Shown here piece after piece: positions 29,518-38,154 of a stretch of DNA of 64,000 bases. The notes beneath the pieces were generated by a model, which was not told where the DNA came from, made no database searches, and saw only the letters and a list, made by a program, of their open reading frames with translations. The first letter of the stretch is position 1; every line of letters starts with the position of its first letter. A program made the position numbers and the translations under genes. The stretch is taken from assembly GCA_019918135.1 (NCBI GenBank), contig WBZZ01003307.1:200001-264000 (forward strand), in the 5' to 3' direction. Origin of the DNA: Paulinella micropora. Taxonomy: Eukaryota > Cercozoa > Imbricatea > Euglyphida > Paulinellidae.

Positions 29518-32424
29518 ATGCCTTGGTCTCTGCGGCGCCTGAGCCGCCCCCGCCCGGGGCCGGCGCCCCCCCTCCCCCCGTCGGCGCCTAGCGAGGAGGC
29601 CCTAGCGGCCTGGCGTGGCTGGGCACAGTGGGCACAGGGGTCCCACAGCTTCCACGGGCTCCTGCGCACGCTAGCCAGCTTCTACTTCGACTGGCTCTGC
29701 CGCGCCAAGGGGGTAGAATTTCTCGGGGCTGAGCTGCCGTGCATCCTGGGCCGGGTTTTCATGCGGCTGCGCTGGGGCCTGCCCGAATGCCAACTGCACC
29801 TGTGCCACACCCTCCACCAGGCACACCTGCGCCACGGCGACGCGGCTAGTTCGTTGCGGGACCAATGCGCCAGCCTGCTGGAGGAACCTGCCGCCGGAGG
29901 GGCGCTGCCCGGGGGGCGTGGGAACGGGACGCGCGGCCGGCCGCCGCGTTAGCGTCGTGGCTGGATGAGTCGGCCGAGCTGTACGGCCCCCTGGCGGGCT
30001 CCGATTCCGCCCGTTGGCCCCTGGCGCTGGTGATGCGCGCCGTCCTGAACTGGCACGTACAGGTCGCGGTGGCGGCCGCGCACGGGGCTCCACGCCGAGT
30101 GCCAGCCAGAGCGCCACGCCGAGTGTTACCTCCAGCATCAGCCGGAGCGCCACGCCGAGTGTTACCTCTAGCGTCAGCCAGAGCGCCACGCCGAGTGTTA
30201 CCTCTAGCGTCAGCCAGAGCGCCACGCCGAGTGTTACCTCCAGCACCAGCCAGAGCGCCACCTCCAGCTCCACGCCGAGTGCCAGCCAGAGCGCCACGCC
30301 GAGTGTTACCTCTAGCGTCAGCCAGAGCGCCTCGCCGAGCGTTACCTCTAGCACCAGCCAGAGCGCCTCGCCGAGCGTTACCTCTAGCACCAGCCAGAGC
30401 GCCTCACCGAGCGTTACCTCTAGCACTAGCCAGAGTGCCAGCCAGAGTGCCACACGAAGTGCAACCCCAAGCTCCACACCTAGCATCAGCCAGAGCGCCA
30501 CCCGAAGTGCCACACCAAGCGTTACCTCCAGTACCAGCCGGAGTGCCACCCGAAGCGCCACCCGAAGTGCGACCCCAAGCCCTACACCGAGCATCAGCCG
30601 GAGCGCCACCCGAATCGCCACCCGAAGTGCCACACCAAGCGTTACCTCCAGTACCAGCCGCAGCGCCAGCCAGAGTGCCACCCGAAGTGCGACCCCAAGC
30701 TCTACACCGAGCATCAGCCAGAGCGCCACCCAAAGCGCCACGCCGAGCGTTACCTCCAGTACCAGCAAGAGCATCAGCGAGAGCGCTACGCCCAGTGCTA
30801 CTCCAAGCTCCACCCCTAGCAACACCCCGAGCGTCAGCCAGAGCGCCACCCCTAGCAACACCCCGAGTGTCACGCCCAGTGCTACTCCAAGCTCCACCCC
30901 GACTGCGACACCGAGCGCCAGCCAGAGTGCCACGCCCAGTGCTACTCCAAGCTCCACCCCTAGCAACACCCCTTGCGCCACCCCGAGCGTCAGCCAGAGC
31001 GCCACGCCGAGCGCCACGCCGAGCGCCACCCCTAGTCACACCCCGAGCGTCAGTCGGAGCGTCAGCCAGAGCGCCACGCCGACTGCCACGCCGAGCGCTA
31101 TCCCGAGCGTCAGCCAGAGCGCCACCCCGAGCGCCACGCCGAGCCACTGGGGCCTCCGGCCCTTTGTCGACACCGGCCTGTCGGGGTTAGGCACTACCCG
31201 GAACACCGCCTCCGGCCTGTCCGAGCCAGTTGCCCGAGTGGCCGTCAGGGTACCCGCCGTGCTGGCGTGGGAGACCGAGCTCCCGGCCGACGGTTCCCTG
31301 TCCTGGAGCCAAGAGGAAAGGTCGCTGCAACACACGGAGAGTGACTGTCCGCCGACCGGCGTGCTGGGCTCCCCGGGCCTGCCGTCCCAGCAAGTCGTAG
31401 CGGGGCCACAGGAGGCTTCGATACTAGCACTCGACTTCCTGTACGCCACCGTGTGCAACTTCCACCGAGTGCGTACCGGCACCAACGACGACTTCTATGG
31501 CTGGCTAACTGTCAGGCGCCACCGTGCGGTGGACTGGCTAGGGCTGGGCCAACAGCAGAGCGTCACCACGCCACTGGGTTTCTGTATTTCCCTGCGCAAC
31601 TCCTTCGCGCTGCCCGCCGGCCTCCTGGCCGAAGCCAACTGTACGCCCGCCCAGGGCTTCGGCTGTCCGGCACCCACCGCGCAGTTGCTGACCGTGCTGG
31701 TTCAGCCCGCCCGGCCGGAGGGGCGCCGGGCCCTGCAGCAAGCGTCGTCCTACCGGCTGCAGCTGGAATTCCTGCGGCCCGCGCCCCCGCCGAACACGGC
31801 GCTGTGGGCCGGGCGGGAGCGGGCGGAGGTCTTCCCCGTCGGCCCCGGCCCTGCCGTCCTGGCCCGCGCCGCCTGGACCCTGCCCTGCCCCCTCCTGACC
31901 ACGGCCAACACCACGGGCTGGCTCGAGGACGTACGCGTACGGCACCTGACCGAGTGCGTGGGGCTCAACGTCTATGTGGGGTGCTGGCAGAAAGCAGAGA
32001 TCCTGTGGCTAGAAACCTTCACCTTCCGCGTCAACGTGACCGAGGCGTGCGGGGGCGGGGTAGCCGGCGCCGAGCCGCCCACCCCGCCCCCCCCGGCGGG
32101 GCTCCAGCCCCTGCCGGCCAGCATCCGGGGGCCGGCCGGGGCCCAAGCGGGGCCGGCCGCGCCCGCCACAGCCCGTCACCGGCACGCGCTCGGCCTGTTC
32201 CTGGCCGCCGGCGTGGCAGCCGGCCTGGGGCTAGGAGCCTGCCTTCTTCTTCTTCGCGCCCGCCCCCGCGGGTTCTTGCCCTCCTTCCTTCCCTCGCCGT
32301 CCCCTCGGCGCGCGGCCCTCCGCCCCCCTTCCCCCCTCCCGCCGCCCTCCCCGCGTTCCCTTACTGTAGCCACCAACGCCGCCCAGTGCGAGAGCCAGGT
32401 GCCAGGCCCGCCCGAGCCCCGTGA
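29518..32424 (+). CDS. Type I membrane protein with long Ser/Thr stalk
   Basis: About 969 codons from an ATG at 29,518. The first 150 residues form a helical, His/Cys-containing part (HSFHGLLRTLASFYFDWLCR, GRVFMRLRWGLPECQLHLCH). A mucin-like repeat stalk follows (about residues 188-544), then a Cys-bearing ectodomain (RVAVRVPAVLAWETELPADG, DDFYGWLTVRRHRAVDW, LEDVRVRHLTECVGLNVYVG, LETFTFRVNVTEACGG). One membrane helix (ALGLFLAAGVAAGLGLGACL, near 32,190-32,260) and a basic cytoplasmic tail end the protein. No signal peptide is visible at the start, so the helical part and the stalk protein might be separate. Frames change about twice. Function unknown; surface display is likely. Confidence 0.6.
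30080..31150 (+). repeat. Ser/Thr/Ala coding repeat array
   Basis: About 1 kb of units of 33 to 36 bases encoding SQSATPSVTSS[ST/V] variants, with later units SATPSSTPSNTPSVSQ. DNA identity between neighbours is very high at the left end and lower to the right. The unit boundaries keep the reading frame. The same array seen on the minus strand gives the ALGVALWLTLGV frames, which are artefacts. Such O-glycosylation-rich stalks lift a head domain off a membrane. Confidence 0.85.
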
Positions 32425-32444
32425 TTAATCAAACACGGGCGGTT

Positions 32445-33797
32445 ATGTCGGGAGACCACCTAGCGACGTGCGGCAGGTGCCATCAACTGAAGCGACTCGA
32501 CCAGGCGGTGGCTGGGCGCGGGGAGCCACACGGCCAAGAAGTGGCGGAGCCCGGGGCCGTGCTCTTCCGCAGGTTCGTGCAATGTTGCCAAAAGGATAAG
32601 TGCTCCCCCGGGCACAAAAACCAGACCGTGAAGACGATAGTCGTGGCGGCCGGAGGAGAGGGCGACTACATGTCGGCGTTGGTGCGCGCGGCCATCGGGT
32701 CGCTGCAGTCAGGGGGGCGCTGGGTAACGCTGACGGCGGGCTACACACACGGGGCTTACGTGCGGAACCTCGGCTAGGGAGTCCGTAGCCAGAAGTACGA
32801 GGATCGGCTCATCCGCGGGATGGTTTCGCCGACCAATGCGGAGCTCTGGCTACACCAGGTGGCGCGCCCGCCGCGACCGCACGGCTGTTTCCAAGTCAAC
32901 GCGAAGAACGAGGCCGAAGTGGAGGAGCTGGCCAGGGATGTCAAGGGAATGATCCCCGCGGGAACCTTGGCGTTCGGACAGGTTCGTGCCCCCGCCTTCG
33001 CACACGGCGCCCTTGTGCACGAGCCGATTGCAACCTGCTACGCCGAGCAAGAATTCAAGGAAATGGAGCTGGGCGGGGGGGGCGTGGAGGCGTGGTGGTT
33101 TCCCTCTGCGATGGGGGCTACCGGCTCTGGCCCCAACGAGTGGAAAGAGCTCCAGCAGGAGCTTTCCCCCCTGAAGGGATGCCTGCGTAACTTCCTCAAG
33201 TCGCAGAGCCAGGGGTCCACAGCCGTGAACGTCATTGTGCTGAACGTGGGAGGCAGTATCTTGGTCGACGGCAGCCAGAGGCGCGTGCTCGACGAGCTGA
33301 GGCAGATTCTGAAGAGCAAGGCAGTGCCAAATTTCCGGAAGCTCAGCTTGGAGGTTTTCGGGCCGGGCTGCGACCTGCGCGCGCCTTTTTCCCACGTCGT
33401 GCAGGAGCTCGCGGCTTTCGCTGGTGTAGCACAACCTTCTGAGGATAGCGCACTGGCCGAAGCGCTTCACGTGGGCCTGATGCACCTAAACCTAGCCAGT
33501 AACAGCCTCGTGCAAGGAGGGGTGAACGACTGTTTTACCAAGGCCATGGGAACCAGGCACGCGCCGGGGAAGGGGGCTGCTCAGCCGAAGCAGCTGCTGA
33601 GGGATTACCTCACAGACTGCCTGCATTGGCATCCAGATGTTCAAGAGGGGGCGAAGGCAATGAGGCTAAACGAGGTCGAGCAGCTTTCCCCGCAGGAGTG
33701 TGAGAAGGTCTTAGCGCGCCTCAGCAACTGCTTCGTCTTTACTCCGGGGCAGCCGGGCAGAGCAGGCCGGGGGGGGGCTAGCCAACGCCGCCGCTAG
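32445..33797 (+). CDS. Unknown protein with N-terminal CxxC pairs
   Basis: About 450 codons in one frame with a single internal in-frame stop. The start MSGDHLATCGRCHQLKRLDQ and FVQCCQKDKCSPGHKNQ give two Cys pairs, likely a zinc site. The next part reads TVKTIVVAAGGEGDYMSALV and WVTLTAGYTHGAYVR. After the stop, the frame continues with well-formed protein: FQVNAKNEAEVEELARDVKG, AVNVIVLNVGGSILVDGSQR, and a helical C-terminal half. Codon use is less G/C-biased than the flanking genes. The stop could be a real break, a read-through site or an error. No family is recognised. Confidence 0.5.
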
Positions 33798-34185
33798 CCC
33801 CCGTCCCCCGTCTTCCCCCTTGGCCTGGGGCACACTGGGCTCCGGGGAACGGCCTCCCTCCCACGGGGGGGGGGGGGGAGGGGAGCAGACAAGGTGGGGA
33901 CGCCAGTGCTACCAGCGGTTAGAACAACAACCAGAGTCATTAAAAAAGCACGTGCGAGTGTGGCCTGGACCGCCGGGGGGAAGAAGGGGAGGTAGAAAAA
34001 AACGCCGTCGCCCCCGCTCACCGCCCACGGACGACGGACGCGCGGGCGGGGGGGGGGGGGGAGCACGGGGGGGGGGGGGGCGCCACGTCCCGCCGGCCGG
34101 CGCACCGAGGGCGCCCCGCCCTGGCCCACGGGCGAGGGCAGGCCGCGGGCCACCGGGCGTGTGTGTGCTGGGTGCACAAGGCCGG
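33798..34185. other. Intergenic G-tract island upstream of the nuclease gene
   Basis: Two clusters of G runs (about 33,868-33,880 and 34,050-34,080, the latter with runs of 13 and 12 G), and a lysine-like A run (TTAAAAAAGCACG) near 33,940. No convincing gene; the open frames crossing it are Gly/Arg/Pro-rich shadows. Confidence 0.55.
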
Positions 34186-35390
34186 ATGACGCAGCCCGCG
34201 CCCGAGGTGAGTGCTGCCCCCGCGCCCGCCGACCGCCTGTCGAGCTTCCTGGCCCGGCACAGCGACGACTGCGACATCCTGTCCCGGCTGTACCCCCAGC
34301 CCAGCGACGGCGGCGCCGCCTTCGACGCCGGCCCGCACACGTACCAGCTGCGGGCGCCGGACGGCGGGTGGGTGCTGCTGCCCGACAGCGTGACGGGGGT
34401 CGTCCACTCCTTTTTCCCGGCCTTTGAGAGCAAGCGCGTCGCCGCCGAGGTGGCGGCCAGGCGTGGCGTAGCGGCCGACGAACTGGAACTCGAGTGGCAG
34501 AGGCTGGGGGCCGAGGCGTGCGAGCTTGGCACCAGGCTGCACGCGTACATCGAGGCGTTCTACAACGACGTACAGCAGTGCGTGCCGGAGCTAGCCCCCC
34601 GCGCGCTGGGCCCCGAGTACGTCCAGTTCCATGATTTCCACGCCCGGGAGGTGCTGCCGCGCGGGTGGCTGCCCTGGCGCACGGAACTGGTCCTGTTCTC
34701 GCCCAGGTACCTCCTGGCCGGCTCCTGCAACATGCTGTTCAGGTGCCCGCGGTCGGGCGCGCTCGTCATTGTGGACTGGAAACGCTGCAATGCCCTGCGC
34801 CGGCGCGGCTTCGGCAAGCGCACGGGCCTGGGGCCGTGCGCCGAGCTACAGGACTGTAACTACTCGCATTACAGCCTGCAGCTGAACCTCTACCGCGTGC
34901 TAGCCGAGCGACAGCTCCAGCTGCCTGTGCAGGGCCTGTACCTCGCCATCTTTCACCCGAACCAGAGCCGCTACCAGCTGGTGCAGGTGCCCGACCTCAA
35001 ACCACTCGCGCTGCGCTGCCTGGCGCTCCGGCGCCACAACCTGGGGCGGCGGTACGAGGCCGAGGTGGACGGGCTGCTACCCGCCGACGGCGAGCAGACT
35101 ACAGAGCGCGAGCAGCGCCTGGCGCTGGCCTGCCAACGCCTGTCTCTGCTCGCGCAGCAGCAGTGCCCCCCGCCCAGGACCGGGACCAATGGCCGGGCCT
35201 GCGCCAGGCGCTGCTCGCCCGCACCTGCCTGCCAGCCAGGCCGGGGGCCCTGCCCGTGCCCGCCCAGCTAGGCGTGGTGCGGCCGCACCCCGAGGAGGAT
35301 GGAGGGGGTGGGGGCCTAGCCGCTGGCTCCGGTGGGGGGGGACCCGGTGTGTGCGCCGGCAGCGCCCGGGGGGAAGCCGCGTACGCTTAA
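34186..35390 (+). CDS. PD-(D/E)XK nuclease-like protein (virus-type RecB/exonuclease fold), possibly inactive
   Basis: About 400 codons from an ATG at 34,186. The order of motifs is that of the PD-(D/E)XK proteins common in large DNA viruses: HTYQL, GVVHSFFPAF, the helix GTRLHAYIEAFYN, AGSCNMLFRCPRSGALVIVD followed by WKR, and YSLQLNLYRVL. The DWK motif supplies the usual D/E-x-K pair, but the preceding acidic residue, normally Asp in AGxxDxL, is Asn here (SCNML), so catalysis is doubtful. The C-terminal 70 residues are low complexity and the frame there is uncertain. An A/T-rich stretch with a T-run follows the stop. It converges on the SR-rich gene. Confidence 0.65.
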
Positions 35391-35495
35391 ACTTTTTTTA
35401 ATGAGCTTTCAGTAGGACCAGCAACCCCCAGGCGGGGCAGCCCGGCAGAGAAAGAGAGCCAAGGGGGTGTAGTTGGACCCCAGACGGGGGCGGCT

Positions 35496-35556
<61 letters not shown>

Positions 35557-36508
35557 ACGCGAGGGTAGCAAGGGGCGCCGCCCTGTCCTGGCTCATGTTG
35601 GCATTGACGTTCCTGGCCTGCAGCTCCAGGTCCGCGAGCCTAGCATCCAGCGCGTCTACACGCTGTGTCAATTGCTCCATGACCTGCAGGGAGCTGAAGA
35701 GTCTGGGCATAAAGACCTTTTGTTTGTCCAGGAGCTGGATGGCCGCCTTGAGACACTTGTGCTCCTCCCCGCGCAACCGGGCGTCGGGGGCCAGGATGAC
35801 CTGGGTGGGCGACGTGGCGAGCACACGGGCCTCGCCCGCGCCGTCGCGCAGCGCGGTCGACAGGAGTGGCGTGCGAGGAGAGTGGTCGGCGGGCTGGTCT
35901 ACCACGGACTGCATGGCCCGTGACGCCTGCACCGCGGTCGAGGCGTGGGACACCGCCGGGCCCGCCGGGCCCACCGGGGCCGCCGGGGCTACCGGCTCGG
36001 CGCCCGGAGCCGCCTGGCCGCCCGCTGCCCCGGAGCCGCCCCAGGGGTCAGCCTTGTCCGCCCGCCAGGCCTGACCGGGAGGCGGGTGCTGGCGAGCGCC
36101 CGTGCCCCACGCAGGGGGCTCCTCCGGCTGTCGCTGGTACGCCTGCCAGGCCTCCCTCTCTCGGCGTGAACGCGAACGCCGGGGTGGGGGGCTGCGGCTC
36201 CTGCTGCGGCTCCGGCTGGCGCTCCTGCGCTCCCGGCTGCGCCACGCCCTCTCCCAGCTGCGGCTCCGACTCCTGTCCCAGTGGTACTGGCGGGCAGAAC
36301 CGCCGGGGCGCCGCTCCCGCCTTTCGTTGCTGCGGCTGCGCCCACCGCGCCAGTAGTCCTGGTCGTAGCCGCCCCGGCGGGACGGCGCGTCGCGGCGGCT
36401 CGCGCCGAGCGGTGGCAGTGGCGCCGGTTCCTGCTGCGTCGGGGCCGGCCGCCCGAGGTTCTGGAGGCTAGTGTGGCCTCCACTGTCCGCGGCGCCCGCT
36501 GTCGACAT
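35387..36508 (-). CDS. SR-rich protein with C-terminal coiled coil
   Basis: A 373-codon frame from ATG. Residues about 45-125 are rich in Arg-Ser and Arg-Glu pairs (RSRSRSWERAWRSRERRSAS), like SR splicing factors or RNA-binding tails. A Pro/Gly/Ala linker follows, then a coiled-coil segment (LFSSLQVMEQLTQRVDALDA, RLADLELQARNVNANMS). The last 70 residues include Leu-Ser repeats read from a GA microsatellite and are probably not functional. No RRM is present. If the host or virus uses splicing, a role in RNA handling is possible. Convergent with the nuclease-like gene; the two stops overlap by a few bases. Confidence 0.55.
35503..35554. repeat. GA/CT dinucleotide microsatellite
   Basis: About 26 uninterrupted copies of GA on the plus strand. 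It lies in the 3' part of the SR-rich gene, where it is read as Leu-Ser repeats. Confidence 0.95.
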
Positions 36509-37090
36509 GAGGCTGGACTGGGGTCCGACTGGGTCCGGCTGGGCCTAGTGTAACGGGCCGGGCGAGGAGCGCGGGGGAGAAGGGGCGAGGGGGGGGGGGG
36601 GGAGGTGTGGGCGGCGGTGGGGAGGAGGGCGGGGGTCCTCCTGCGGTATCGGCACGCGAGAGGGAGGACGCTGCTGCTCTCCTGGCGGCAGGGACGCGGA
36701 GAACTTTTGGTGCCCACGCCGCCGGGGGAGGGGAGCGCGGGGGGCGCCCCCGTGCCCCGCTCCCGTGCCCCGTCCCCTCCCCGCTCGCGCCCCCCTCCCT
36801 TCCCCTTGCTCCCCCCCCTCCCTCGGCGCGCGTGGAGCCCCGCCCGGGCGGGCCCGGGGTGGGAGGCCTCCAGGCGGGCGGGGGCGCTGCCCGCCTCGCG
36901 TGCGCCACGGCGCGGTGGCGCGGAGGGGACGCGCGCCCGCGGTGCGTGCCGGCGGGGGGGGGGCGCCTGCCCGCCCCCGCGCGCCGCTGGTGCGCGCCGG
37001 TGAGGGGGGGGGGGCGCCTGCCCGCCCCCCACGCGCCACTGGTGCGCGCCGGTGAGGGGGGGGCGACGCGCGCGGCCTCCCGTGCCACGG
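36509..37090. other. G/C-tract and GCGC-rich repeat island between divergent genes
   Basis: Runs of 8 to 13 G, then two near-identical units of about 54 bases at 36,960-37,060 (GCGCCTGCCCGCCCCC, then GCGCGCC, CTGGTGCGCGCCGGTGAGG, then a G-run). No convincing gene is seen; all long frames are Arg/Pro/Gly shadows. It should hold the promoters of the SR-rich gene and of the gene to its right. Confidence 0.6.
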
Positions 37091-37981
37091 CGCACGCGCG
37101 GGCGCACGCAGCTACCAACAGCCGGCGGCCCCCGACACCAACGACCCGCCCGGCCTGGACCACGACGCCCTGCTCCCCAGGCCCGGCCCCAAGCGCCACA
37201 AGGCCCAGCAGGACGCTGCGCCTGCGGCCCGGCCAGCGCTGGGCGCGGGCACCGGGTACCAGGCCACGGTGTTCTTGCTCGCCAGCCGGTCCGGCGCTGC
37301 GGACTACGTGCGGTACCGTGACCTTGTAGCCCCTGCCCTGGCCTCCAAGTGGCTGTGGCGGGCGCTGGCCACGCAGGGAGCTTTCGCCCGCTTCCCCACG
37401 CTGGCCCGTCCCTTGCTGCGCCAGGTGTTCAGGTGTTCCACCACACGGGCCTGCACCCACGCGCGCCCGCCTGCCTCGCAGCCGCGGCGCGAGAAGTCCG
37501 GGCCCCCGGGAACGGCCTCCGCCTCGCCCCGTCCTCGCGTTGGCTGCTGCGGGAGCCGTACTACCCCTACGTGGCCGCCGCGCGCTGCCGGGCCGTCTTG
37601 CTGCTCCTGTGGCTCGCGGCCCCGTGCCAGCCACGAGGCCAGCAGTCGTACGAATGCCGGCTGCGGCGGCCGGCCTGTAACACCTGCTACGATCCCCGCC
37701 TCACCCGGCTCTTCTCCCCCGAAGCCTTCTCCGACTGGCGGGCGCGCTACCGCGAGGCCCCGTGCTACCTCAGCCTCTTGCTCGACTTCGCCCGGGCCTG
37801 CTCCTCGTGCGCCCAGCTGTTCCCCCGCGGGGGGAAGCAGAAGCCCCCGGCCCCCCTGGTGGCGGGCCCTAGCCTCGTCCCCGACCTACCGGCTCTGACC
37901 GGCCCCGGGGCTCCCGGACGTCGGCTCGCATGCGGCCGGGACTCTGAGCCTGGTGCGGAAGCTTTTTTTCCTGGTGAGTAA
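37091..37981 (+). CDS. Unknown Cys-containing protein (F-box-like start)
   Basis: Coding character starts near 37,110 (PDTNDPPGLDHDALLPRPGP, then a basic KRHKAQQ). Next comes YQATVFLLASRSGAADYVRY with ALASKWLWRALATQGAFARF, which is reminiscent of an F-box helix pair followed by a W-rich segment. The C-terminal half reads WLLREPYYPYVAAARCRAVL, CRLRRPACNTCYDPRLTRLF, YLSLLLDFARACSSCAQLF with two CxxC pairs. Frames change at least once and the ATG is not clear. An A/T-rich stretch (AAAAGTTTAAAC) follows the stop. No family is certain. Confidence 0.45.
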
Positions 37982-38154
37982 AAGTTTAAACTCCTGGTTC
38001 TGCTTTTGTACGTACCTCGTACTCAGCTCTCAGTAGGGCACCCCTCACCGGGGCCCCGCCGGGTCCCGCTGGCACTCGTCTGCGGTGCCAGCACGACGGT
38101 GCGGTGTCCCGGACGGCCCGGCCAAACGGGGATGTTCGTAAGAGACCTAGCTTT

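Noticed and set aside
29671-31029. Minus-strand hydrophobic frame (ALGVALWLTLGV repeats), a seeming membrane protein
   Set aside because: Antisense of the Ser/Thr repeat array; the hydrophobicity is a by-product of the repeat.
30080-31150. CRISPR array
   Set aside because: Repeats are contiguous, coding and without unique spacers; the same holds for all other repeats in the window.
35440-35600. Leu-Ser membrane segment at the C-terminus of the SR-rich protein
   Set aside because: Produced by the GA microsatellite; not a plausible membrane helix.
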